Part shown: in pieces, positions 39,166 through 51,500 of the stretch
Layout: every line of letters begins with the position of its first letter
Position numbering within the stretch: position 1 is the stretch's first letter
Origin: Galaxea fascicularis
Taxonomy: Eukaryota; Cnidaria; Anthozoa; Scleractinia; Euphylliidae
Direction: 5' to 3'
NCBI GenBank assembly: GCA_948470475.1
Contig: OX419342.1
Location: forward strand, 1,376,201-1,440,200
Length of the DNA: 64,000 nt
Position numbers and translations under genes: made by a program
The notes under the pieces: generated by a model
The model's database searches: none
Seen by the model: only the letters and a program-made list of their open reading frames with translations
Told to the model about the DNA's origin: nothing

Positions 39166-39738
39166 TGTGACTTTTTACTTCTTAACCGTTATCTCTGAAC
39201 TTTCTGTGATTTGGTCTAGTTTGAATTGATAGAAAAATAAAATAAATAGAAAGAACTATTCCTTTATGTATATAGCTTGCTGCCATCTTTCTTCCAGATG
39301 ATGCAACTTGACTGATACTTATAAGAGTCCCTGTGATTGGTTAACTTTTCTACCACAGCGAATGTTCTATTTTTAGTATGAGAAAATAGCGTGATGGACG
39401 TGACAGTAACGCCAGATATTTCAGTTTGATAAGGCCCTGGAAACGAAGTTGGTCAGGTACAACTTCGTGGTGAGCTCGTGGAGCGACCGTGAAGCTAAAA
39501 ATATCCATAATACGAGTCTTCTGATTGGACAATGATCCTCCAAACCAATTGGAAGCTTGATTCTATCGAAGGCATCTCGCATCTTGCTGGCTGAGTTATT
39601 TATGTTGCACCACAATTACAATGCTGAGGGGAATTTCTGCTGAATTGGTTGGTTTTCGGGGTTATAAAACAAAGAGTTTCACTTTCCATCATTATTCTCT
39701 ATTTGTAGACAACGGTTGAGCACGACAGTATCGCAAAA
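39166..39738. promoter_or_regulatory. Shared bidirectional promoter region of the RBR pair
   Basis: The 573 bp lie between the two start codons. On the plus side TTATAAAA (39662-39669) is followed by AGTTTCACTTTCC (39675-39687), which fits the interferon-stimulated response element pattern GTTTCNNTTTC. The minus side has CCAAT-type GATTGG (39336-39341) and TTATAAG near 39320. These are sequence matches only. Confidence 0.5.
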
Positions 39739-42700
39739 ATGGTGTGGAAAACCCGAAAATTTGGCGTCAACAATGGGCGAACTATTCGCTCTAAACATGG
39801 GAGATCAAGATCTATTGCAAAAAGATCCGAAGGACTTCTAATCCAGACTCTCAGCGAAGGAAAACAAGACGAAGAACAAAGTGTAACCTACTCACTAGGT
39901 AAGCAGAATCGCTGGCTTCTTCCAGAGGTGATCAAGACAAATTCCGTCAAATTTAAGGATGAAGAATCTGAAGACGTTATTCTGGTCGAGAGATATGCCA
40001 ACGAAGGAAACAAAAAAGGTGATCGACCGGACTGTTTCTCTGTATTCAATTCCACGGACGGTACCACTCGCGAATCTAAACGTAGATTGGCTCGAGTAAG
40101 GGACCTTGTCAGCCCCACCACTGATTCAACGAAAACACGGTACGAAATAACGTACCCGCGTCCCTCGGGACCATGGCACTATGACAGAAAATGGAATACC
40201 AGAGGACATACAGCCCATTTTGACATCAGAAAGAAAAGCAGTTTAAATAAAAGGACCATTGAAGAGGATTTCAAAGAAGTAAGCCTTCCAGAATCGTATT
40301 ACCAAGATTGTGAGGATGGTGTCAGTGATTTCACCGACCTAACAGGCCAGTCACATTCCAGCAACATGGACAGATCTTTAACATTTGATTTAGGATTATT
40401 TGCCTGCAGTTCCTTGAAAAAGACAAAAAAATCTTTAAAGAAGAAACCTTTGCCTTCACAAACAGACAGTGGGGAAGATAAAAAAAACAAAGTTAGAAAA
40501 GGAGAGGCCATTTACATAGACAGTGATGATGCAATGCATGATGCACATAAAGAATTTTTGGCTCAGATTCATGAAACTCCATTAGACATGATTGACTGGG
40601 AAGGAAAGGAAACAGATCTAGACTGGTCACCAGGACCTGAGCAATTTGACATGACTGACTGGGGGGGAGAGGAAGGAGACTGGGCACCAGGACCTGATCA
40701 ACAATTAGACATGATTGAGCAAGAAGCAGAGGGAGGAGACTGGCCACCAGGACCTGATCAACAATTAGACATGATTCAGCAAGAAGCAGAGGGCGGAGGC
40801 TGGCCAGCAGAACCTGGACGAGGCAGAGGACGAGGCAGAGGACGAGGAAGGGTACGAGTCTGGGGAAGAGGTTATCGCAGAAATTACAAGACATACCATT
40901 TTGAGGAGGCACAGCTATCTTCTGGTCTTTCTTCAGCACCAGCTGTACCCAACCCTTCCAATGAACAGTGGTCTTTTCTGCTTCTTAGCCATCAAGAAAT
41001 CATTGCTGCTTCCCTGGAAGAAAAATGGGGCAAAAAGTATGTGGAAGGTGCTTGTTTCCCAAGAGCATTTGCCCTGAGTGCAACACCTGAGAGCTGTGAG
41101 TCCAGTGGCGAAGAGGTTTTTGTTTTGTTCCAACTTGTTGAGGACTACTCAGAGTATGGCCCAAGCCAGGTGAAAGCCAGAGTGAGCACAGTTGTGGTTT
41201 GTAGTCACCAAAATGTCCATGAATTGGTCTCAAGGGAATTCTTTTCTTGGATCAGAGTGAACAATGCTGAGAAAGATACTTGGAATCTTGAGGATGTTGT
41301 GAACATTGCTACAAGTTGCTTCAAGTCTGCTGTTGTTAATAAAGGTGTCAACATCAAACAACCAAGGAAACCTACACTTGCTCTTAATGTGTTCATGGAA
41401 CTGTTTGGATGGAAATCTGAAACCTTTCCTTTGGAGATGGCACAGCAAGAGGTAAAAAAGACTCTGGAAGAGAGGATCAGGCAAGCTGCATCAGAGAAGC
41501 CCCTTGCAATCATGACAACTGTTGATCACCATCAACAAACAGAGTGTGGGATTTGTTTTGCGTCATTCTCTTCAGAGGGTAAGTTCTGCAATAATTATTT
41601 GTGTGTTAGCAGTGGATTCCAGGCCCTCAGTTAGTTGGGATGAGGGAAAAAATTGATTTTCTTTGCTCTTCCCTTGTTCATGTTTCTTCACTCTTTTCAG
41701 GGTTCAAAGTAGCAGCTGGCTGCCTGCGACAGCCGGCACTTTGGTCACACTTCCTGGCGATTTTTCATGGAAGCAATAGAAAATTACATCTATTGATCAG
41801 TGAAAAAATCTGCCTTGGGAAAAAAGCCTATAAATTCAGGCTAAAAGCTCTGATTTTATTTGAATCCTACTTTTACACCCATTTTTGTTTACTTGGGAGC
41901 CTGGTATCAAATTAAATTAATGAGAAAAAAACTACCTGCAGACCAAAACACCTGAATTTTCAAATAATTATCAGTACAATGGTATTGATTTGTTGGTTAT
42001 GATTGAGGTAATACCTTTGCAGTCAGAATTTGACACTAGTTTTTACGGTCACCCTACAATTTACAAGTCACAGAGAGTGTACATGTACAATGGTGGTAAC
42101 ACTGTGCATGGAGCCTGGGATTAGGGGAAAATTTGAGATGCTGGGAAGGTGGTAAGCAACCAGGGTAATTTTAGGAATCAATTGTAACTAGCTTATGCAA
42201 AAATAATGGTCTATTTTTTTTTAATATTCTTCTCCTAGTTCCTAGTTTTTGTTCTCAATGTTTTAATTTGGCTGTTTTTATTTTGTTGGTATCTTGGAAA
42301 ATCACTTATTGTCTGACTGTTTTAAGGTATTTTGTACTTAGGAAAATGTTCTTTATTTTACACAAGTTGTACATGTAGTTTAGAGGTGATATTGCCAAAA
42401 CAATTGTAAAAAGTTACTAGAAATTTGCAAACTCTCTGTTTCTTTAAAAAATTCTAAATTGGTATCTTAGTCCAATTATTGGACTGTTATTTATTTCTCT
42501 CTTGTCGTTGATTATCTTAGATTCTGATGCTGTGTGTTTCCATACTTCTCTGAGTGCTTGTGGCCACAAGTTCTGTGATGACTGCTGGAGAGCACACTTG
42601 AAGACCCAGATTCAGCTGGGTCACACAGATCTGAAGTGTCCTGGGCATGACTGTACCACAGCAGTTGATGAGGTCACACTGATGTCCCTTGTCCCATCAT

Positions 42701-43662
42701 GGTATTGCAGGCATTTCATCAAGAGGCTAAATACAATCCTGGAAATCAGTCCTGAGTGGAAGTGGTGCCCAGTGGACCAGTGCAAGTTGGTTGTCAAGGC
42801 AACAGCATCACATGATCTGTCTATGTGCCATAATCGGCATGTTGATCTAGTCCAGCCAGTCCCAGTAGTGTGTGTCTGTGGTACAATGTGGTGTTTCAAG
42901 TGCCAGGAAGATGCTCATTGGCCAGCCACATGTGAAGCAGCCCGAATCTTCAGGCAGAAAAACAAACATTATGCTGAAATTGTTGAGAGAGACCAAAGAC
43001 GTTCATTGATCAAAAGTGTTCTGGTTAAGAACTGCCCATTTTGTCACTATCCAATTGAAAAAGGTCTTGGCTGTCCTCACATGCATTGTGGTCTGTGTGA
43101 TAACCAATTTTGCTGGGATTGCCTTGGAAAGTGGGATTGCACACATTTTTGCAAAACAAAGGTGGCTCGTCGATCAGTTGAATTACCAGCGAATACAAAG
43201 CACTTGAGGACTTACACACATTTTGCTGTGACAAGTCGAATGGCCAGGTCATGCAGTGTGATACGTAGCATCCACAAGAAACTTCATAAACTTGATGAAG
43301 GGGTACAGATTTATGAAAAGCTGTTGCCTAAAGAAGAGAGAGGATTACACTGTGGTACTAAAAAGCACTGGAATCATCTCTACAAGAGAAACGTTGTTCA
43401 AGATGTTCGAGAAAGCTTAAGTTTCAAGTTTCAGGCACTCCTTGCTGAAGAGGGTTTAGCAATTATCTTAAGCTTCAGAAAAGAGTCACCCAATAATCGG
43501 CTGGTGTTGGCATTTGAAAGATTGCTCTTCATTCTTGAAAGGATGGAGGATTTACTGAAAGACTTAAACAAGGGCAATCAAAAACAAACATTAGAAAGAC
43601 TCAAACATCTTGTAAAATGTGGCAAGGATTGCTTTGTAATTATCAGTAGGATTAAAAAGTAG
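39739..43662 (+). CDS. RBR (RING-IBR-RING) E3 ubiquitin ligase, copy 2, with RG-rich insert
   Basis: Exons 39739-41578 and 42521-43662, phase 1, total 994 codons (993 aa). RING1 starts with TECGICF at the end of exon 1 and continues with ACGHKFCDDCWRAHLKTQIQ. The IBR has VCVCGTMWCFKCQEDAHWPA and the final domain has NCPFCHYPIEKGLGCPHMHC with catalytic Cys798. Relative to copy 1 it carries an extra tract (about residues 281-381) of three diverged repeats of the type GDWxPGPDQQLDMI, followed by an Arg-Gly run (GRGRGRGRGRGRVRV) that resembles RNA-binding RGG sequence. The start codon follows a plausible TATA box. DNA identity to copy 1 is far higher in RING1-IBR than in the N-terminal half. Function beyond E3 ligation is unknown. 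Confidence 0.9.
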
Positions 43663-45511
43663 TTATTTTTTTACAAAAATATTAAAGAAAGAACTAAGAA
43701 ATACAGTCTGTAAGTTTTCTTAAATCAGTTGTGTTGATAATTTGTACTAAATCCTATCCTTTGTTACAAGGTCAAGATACATAATTTCTGCAGTAACATT
43801 TTATTTTTTTAGTGATACCTTGAATTTTAAAATTTTATTTATGCTTAGTTTAGTTTAGCAGGTCCACGTCAGCTTCTACTGCCATATCTTAAACATGCTC
43901 TGCCAAATAAAGCATAATATGAATGTATGTATGTATGTATTGTTCATTTTCATATTCCCTCTGATCAATAGAAACGTTTATTTATATGTTGTAAATAATT
44001 TTTATTTTAAATTTTCAGTTATTGTTTTAATAAATAAAAACTAAAAAATTTTTTTACTGGTGTTACCTGTGATTTTGTAATGTCTTTTTAAACTCAGGCC
44101 ACTTTATACATTACTACAAATACTCAGGGCTGGCATTAAGGGCCGGGGGCCAGGGATTTTCTCCTCGTATTCTGAGGTATATCCCCAGCTACTTTGATAT
44201 AAAACCAGCGAGTTGACTTCACTACAGCAACTCGAATCTCCGGCTATTTTTTTGTATATCCCCACCTACTTTAAAAATTAGAGACAGCCATGGGTACTTG
44301 TTTTCTGCTAGAACTGATTGCTGTTTTGAAGTGGTGCAGTTGGTTACAATGACAACCAACAACAACAGTGAAAATTTACTAAGCCAGCAAATTTTTTGAA
44401 ATCGGAACTTTGGAACTCTACCTCTTTTTTTTTTTTTTCCATTCATTGCACAGCGCACTCATCTCAGTGATTCAAAATTTGTGAATAGTGAAGATTGCGG
44501 GCAAAGGTCTTAATACATGTAACTGTACAATCTGATAGCAAGTCACATTCAAAGTCAAGGGAACCCAAGGGAGTTGATTAATGATTAATGTTGTTCAGTT
44601 GGTTGAGAGTCTACCCAATGTGATGATAAAAATAATAATCATTATTATTAAGTTAAGCACAACCGTAGCTAATTGATAGCACCAACTAAACGACGTAATA
44701 GTTGTAAATGTGTACAATTGTATCTACCCTATTCCCTTCATTTATTCCCCCTTCTAATACCCCCCCCCCCCCCCAGCATGAGGCATGAAAAATTTAGTAA
44801 GCCCACTGCCTCTAATAAGCCCCCAGTCCAAAAGGACTAAATAAACAAGCCCCTAGGGGCTAAATAGAGGAATTATGGTATATACTAATGAAAAACAATA
44901 CCTGTAAAATTCAACTGCTTAATTTAAGAATTTACAACAAAAATGCATTCTGGTCAACATCGTTCATCAGAAAGATCACCAAGTTCATTTTTCTTAGAAA
45001 AAAAGTTATTTTTCCTAATGTACCTATATTTAAGCTTATATATGGATATACTTTGGGCTTGTTACGTGCATCACAAGTTTCAGTTACACCAGATTGAGAA
45101 TTAAAGATCTATTGGTGGGTTCAGGGAGTGAGGTAGTTTACTGAGAGGAGAGATAAGGAGGGAGAGGAATTTAGTTTTGGATTTGCATTACCAAATAACC
45201 ACCACAAAACCAAAAAATAAGAAGGAAATGATTGTGAATGCTCTACAAACAAAAACAATCGAGGGCCTGTATATGGTCTCTGACAGGGATCACCTTGAAT
45301 GACTCTCGGTTATCCGTCGTAACAGTAGCCACCCGCAGACGTTCTTTTGGCTCGTCACGCAATCTTTCCTCCCCAACGATGACTGTGTTCAGACTTCTCG
45401 ATTTTGCGCCTACACACCCCTCGTTCAGCGGCGTTAAACTCAGCTGAGAAACTCTTCAGCCTAAATGTGCAAAATTCTGTAGTGTGTAGGAATTCTGCTC
45501 TCTGGCAAGCA
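43663..45511. other. Spacer between RBR copy 2 and the START gene
   Basis: No gene seen. There are AATAAA-type signals for the RBR gene (near 44030), a TTTAGCAGGTCCACGTCAGC block ending in (ATGT)n that looks like a LINE 3' tail (43850-43940), a C run (44760-44774) with CCCCTAGGGGCTAAATAGAG, and AT-rich DNA. The START gene promoter should lie within 45100-45511. Confidence 0.55.
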
Positions 45512-48500
45512 ATGTTTTCCGTCTTGTGGCTTTTATATCTGTCGTTGATAAGTGCACTAGTTGCATTTTTCACTTATGCATTATTTTTTCGAAAGGTGGG
45601 TTTTTCTGCGTTATTTTTCCCTCTTGATGATCGTCAATCAGACAGACTTGATGTTCAAAGATCAGCTGAAAAGTTAAGCTTTGTTGTGTTTCAACGCAGG
45701 GTAAACTTTACGATTCCGCTCCTGCGGAGGAGAAAATTAATTATCTGAAAAAGGTAAGCGAACATCGAAATTATTATCATTAGTCTGAAGGTGATCAGAA
45801 TATCAATGGTTTACAATGTTTCTTTATATACAAACAATAGCTTAATGTGACCCTTGTTTGTCGTCAACGAGTCTTTGCCCTAGGGTCATTGATTGAGTTG
45901 TTTGATCATTTAGAAGCCCTTTTTTTCATTCGAAGATTAAAACCTGAAATCTGTATGACGTAAAGAAATAGTTCGTTATAATTTTCCTCCATGTATGATT
46001 TGCCCATGACTTACTTTATTAATAGCACGATTACTAAGGATTGTGAATAGCGATGTTTCTCGTTAATGCACCTATCAATGTTTAGACGGAGAGGGGGGGG
46101 GGGGGGGGTACGGGCAAAGATGCGGCATTTGAACACTTCTGTTGTCCCCTCTCTGGGGAATTTGACCACTTGTACTAATTAAAGTTCAAATATTATAAAG
46201 GATTGTTAAACTATTTCCAGTCCCAAAGGTCGGGAATTTGACCAAAAAATTGCAAGAAAATTCAAATGACGCACCTTTGCCCATACCCCCCCCCCCCCTC
46301 TCCGTCTAAACATTGATAGGTGATGTAATACGTCACCTATTGTTATTAACGTGTCAACCAGAGGTTTATTGGCTGTTGAAACAATACATGCTATTGTTCG
46401 GTGGCTGGCAAATTTGAATATCAAAAGAAATTTGACGTCAATGTTTGTAAACAAGAAACATCGCTATACTGTACTTTTTGTAATAATTCACAACATGTGA
46501 CAAAAGTTGTACTTCTTTTTAAAACACTAATTTTTTGTTTACTCAAAATCTCTCTAGATTAATAAGACATATAAGTCAAAAGTGTTCCTGCAATAGTGCT
46601 ACTCAATACACAGTGACTTGGTTTCATTATCTGATTCCTACTTTATACTTAGTTCTGTAAGTTTATTTTAATATACTGTATTGTATGAGAATACTTTAGT
46701 CTACATAGTATTGTGATATTGTAATTCTTCTTAGTATTAGTATTATAGTTGTATTCTGCTAAGTTTAGTATCATAATTCTATGCGTCAAGCCACTGCTTG
46801 CCTTGAATAGCTGTGATCAGTGGTACATCATATTTTGTGTTTCAATTTTCTGAATAAACTTGAAACTTGAAACTTGACTGTGCAATTACCAGCACCTGAA
46901 TCTATTGTCAGTGTTATTTATCTCCTTAAGAAACATAACAGTAAAAAGGGGCATTTTCGTCGTTTCTGTTTAACGCTAAAAATGGTCATTTTTGTTCTTG
47001 TCCAAACTCAAAAGGTCATATTTGGTCAAAAGTGTTACATTTCTTGCGTTTATTGGATATCCAAATTTAAAGGGCATCCCATTTCATGCTAACAACTGAC
47101 AGTTGAGCCAGTATTCGCGCGATTGAGAAAGTTGCAACGTTTTGAAGCATGGGAGTGTTTTGCGGCTGGTGTTGGCCGGCACGGTAGTCAATGGGTTAAT
47201 AACCATAATGTTGGGAAATAATAAAATTCTTTCTTTGTTGTCCACATTGTCTGTAGGGGCTTTCGTGAAGAGGTGAGATGAAAAAAACAGAGTTGTTCTG
47301 AGAAATAGAAATTTTCTTCTACTGAAATTGTTGTTATTGTTTTTAGCTGGACTTTCCTTTCTATAAATTTTCTAACTTACCCTCATACTTGCATTTGAAA
47401 TGTGGCTATCAGCACTTGTGCCACAGTCAGAAAAAACTGGTGAGAGCTGACTTCACTGGATCTAAAAGTTCTAGGTTCCAATGTTTATCATACTGAATTC
47501 TGGATCACACAGAATCACTAGATTGGAATCCAGAATTTTTTCAATTTTCAAGTCTATGAACCACATATTCTATTGAATTTAAGTACACCATTCATTATCA
47601 CAGAAGGTCATTCATTACTGTGTTTTCATATTTTTTTATTGTGTATTATGTTGTTTAGCATCTTCCTCCCTCTGGCGGAAAGGGATGGCAGCTCAAGACA
47701 GTAGACAATGGATTGCGAGTGTGGCAAAAGAATGTGGGCAACAATTCTCCCTCTTGGATGCCAGGGACAATTTATGCATGCTCTGGAATCATCCCAGCCT
47801 CTCAGCAGGTAGGGTCATCATCTGTGCCCAAACTACCAGTACTATTACCAGTACTATTACTAGTACTATTACCAGTACTATTACATTTTGAATCAAAATT
47901 GATGTTGGTTTGTTTTTCTTTCCCAACAATTTGATACTCAGTCAATATATTCAAACTGAACCGGTAATAATCTGTAACAGCCACAACCCCAAGGTCCTAA
48001 TAACCTTCCCAAGCACTGATATAAAACTGATAAATAAAATGAGACTACTGGAACCAAGGCAGGCCAGTTTAGTTGCACTGTAGGTGCTGAGTGTCCAGAG
48101 AGTACTGTTCTATAACTATTTAAAATTACTGAATTTGTAGTTTTCTATTGACTACATCATTTCATATGATTAGTGAGCTTGTAGATTAGGTTTTAGATTC
48201 AGTTTTAGATTTGTATTCTCTCTGCTGAATGCTGTAAACTGACTAGTCTATGTAATGATAAATAAATATTATTGCATTCCTGATAATATTAATTTTATGC
48301 TTTAATGATTTTCTGTAAATAGGAAGTAAAAAGTATCTTAAAACAGCCTGGTCTGTTGACGGAATGGGACCCAGGAGTGAAGAGTGTGTCCAAGGTTACC
48401 ATGGCAGGGAATCATGATGTCATATCAGTTGCATTCAACTGCAGTAGTATCATTGCAAGGACTGTGCATCAAATACGGCAAACCTTTGGTGGTGAATTAA

Positions 48501-51500
48501 ATGCAGTTTATTCAAGGCAAGTGTTGGGTGAAATATTAGGCACTAGGTGTTAGAGTTAGAGTTGTTATAAAGCTTGCATAGTGCCTCCGTAGGTGGCCTT
48601 CTTTACTATATTACAGTTGACACCTGATAATTCGAATCTTCTAGAGAAATGAGGAAAAGTTCAAGTTAGCAGGTGTTTGAGTTATTGAGGGTAAAATTAT
48701 AGAGAGAATGACCTGAAGGGAAAAATAGATCACTTTGAGTTTGTGGGAAGTTTGAGTTATCAAGGGTTCGAGTTTTCTAGAGTCAACTGATGGTGTAGCA
48801 CCATGGCTAGATGTCAGTGGAAACTATGATGCATGTAAGTCATTAAAATCTATGCCATAGAAAACTGTTTAATATTCTGTTTACTCTTAATGCTTGTTTA
48901 AGCATTTGCATGTTTAGTTTATAGTGTTTTAACTTTAATTTATATTTCATGTCAAAATCTTTTTATAAGCAGACATTGGGAGAGAGATGCCACAGCAAAT
49001 TCTGGAGGGTGGTTGATGAGCTCATTCATTGATCAAGTCATTCCAGCTGAGGGAGCTTTGTGGTCCTGTTTTTTTGTGTCCTCAATAGACAATGGTAAGC
49101 ACTTCAAGCAATTATCGAAATTTTTATTTACTACTTAACTGAAAGTGAGGTCATTACAGGGAAATCTCAGACTGACACCTTTGACTGGGTGACAGCGAGG
49201 TAAATACCAAGGCCAATGTCTGAGAAACCCTGTAATGACTGAACAGATGAGGTTAATACATTTTTTTTATTTTACTGTGTTTTATTGAAATGAAAATAAA
49301 AAAGAACTGTATTGCTCTGTATTTTGGTTTGTTTTTCTGCCTCAGGATAACAGAACTCATTATTGGAATGTTCGTGGTCATTATTTTGTAATTTAAAAAA
49401 AAATCTTTTTTGATTGACTTAAATGCAGATATTATTGGGAGAAAATGTTTCTCTACGAGTTTTGTTGTTTGTGCTTATGAGAATTGCCTGGCGAAGAAAA
49501 ATTTTTGTAATGTCAGGGGTCGTTTCAAGTAAATCCAGCACGCTCAGCAGCCAACCAAATCGCTTGTACTATCACTGCTACATAATCATTATTTTTATTC
49601 CTTAGATTTGAACTATAAGTCTTTTCTCTAGTGCTCATTTGTTAATTAACATTCTGCTGAAAGAGTTGCTGTGCTGCTTCTTTGATGGCAAAAATCTAAT
49701 CCACAATTTTCTCAAATTAATTTGATTTGATTCAAGGTGATGACGAACAAAGTGAAAGTTCAGTAACCTTGATTGTTGCTCCTGTGTCACCCTTGTTTGC
49801 ATCAATTCCACAATTAACATCATCAAGAGTGGCAGGACTTCAAGACTTCTTTACAAACTACAAACCCGACAACTCCCCCATAAAGTCCTGTGGATCTGAA
49901 GCCAGTGCCTCAACTATGTCATCTTTCAGCACTGAAGATCACACAAAGGATTTAACATCACTTCATCGTCTAACACTGCCAGGTTGGTAAAAGATTGGAG
50001 GGTGAAGATGGACTATGGGGTGGCAGCCAGGGATAATGGGGTATGGGAGGGTGGGTAGTAGATTTATCATGGGTTGGAGCAATGCAAAGAAGAGTATGAG
50101 TCAGGAGAAAATATTTAGAGGAACAGGGTGGGATAAGCAGGAGGTTTTGATCCTAAGGTTGTCCCTCCTTCCCTTCCCAGGGGAGGGGATATGCAGTTGA
50201 TTAGCTAGGAAAAAACAATATCTGTGTTGCAGTTATACTTGCTTGAAACACCTTTCAAAATGTTTAGGCTGTATCTTGCAATGTGGGTCTGGATATTGGG
50301 ATTTTTTGTTGCTGCCATGTGGAACAGTAAATTGGAAGAAGGCTTATCAAGTCATCTTTAGAAGTGGAAGAAAATGTTCTCGTAAAGAGTTTTATCCAAT
50401 CACTGTTTTAAAATATTGATGATGTCTGACATGTGTATATTTTATGCATTACTGAAATTCTGTCACACCAGGTGATCTAGAGGATGGAAAATTAACCAAG
50501 AAGACAATGAAGGTAATGCTTCGGCAAGGGATGGATCTTTTAGAAACTTAAAATGGCAGACTGACACATGTGCCTCTCATGTAGTTTATGATGTACAGTT
50601 TTTCTTGGACTGTCTAAAACTGTCTATAAAAATAGAAGTTTCATGACGTTGATACTGTATTGTACATATTCAGTGGATCTAAGGAGATTTTTGTGTGACA
50701 TGTTATTCTCTACTTGTTATGGAAAGAGAAAGGTCTTTTTTGTGGTCATTAACTGAGATTTTTTGGTGGTTAATGTGGTTGAAATGTCCTTTCCATACAT
50801 TATTCCCAACATTTTCAAGGTACATTATTATTATTGGTGGCTTTTCACGTGGCATTTTGTTTGAACATCTAGAGCCATGAAGGAAATTATCTCATAATGA
50901 TTCATATTGATGTGGTGATTCATTCCAATAATGCAGATTATAGTGATGGCTATTTTCAAAATTTATTGCAGAAAGTTGGGAGTACTGTGCCTGATGAAGC
51001 TCATCTTCCTGACTTTGTTACCAGGTGCTGCAGTGTACAGTTTGTCAAGTTTACTCTTTCTACGTTTTCAAAACTGTTCAATTGTGTGTTACTTTTGTTA
51101 GCCCTGTTACCCCCAAATCAACACGCACTTTGACACTACCCTGTATGGTTTTCCCATGGTTTTTGTTTGGACATTAATTAAAAACGTTTCACCTTGGTTA
51201 TAAGAGTTAAAACAGGTCAGTGTCAACTGGTATCTTGGCAACGGCAGACCCATTCCTCCCCTAAACCAACATTAACACTAACTTATTAACTTATTATAAC
51301 TTGTTGGGTTTGGGGAGGGGTGGGTGTGCAGTTAATGCCAGTATCTAGGCAACTGCATACCTACCCCTCCCCTAAACCAACATTAACACTAACTTTTTGG
51401 GTTTGGGGAGGGGTTGGTGCGTAGTTGCCTAGATACTGACATTGATTCATTATAACTACATTACAACCATTTTTTCCTTTTTCTCTTATGATCTAAATAT

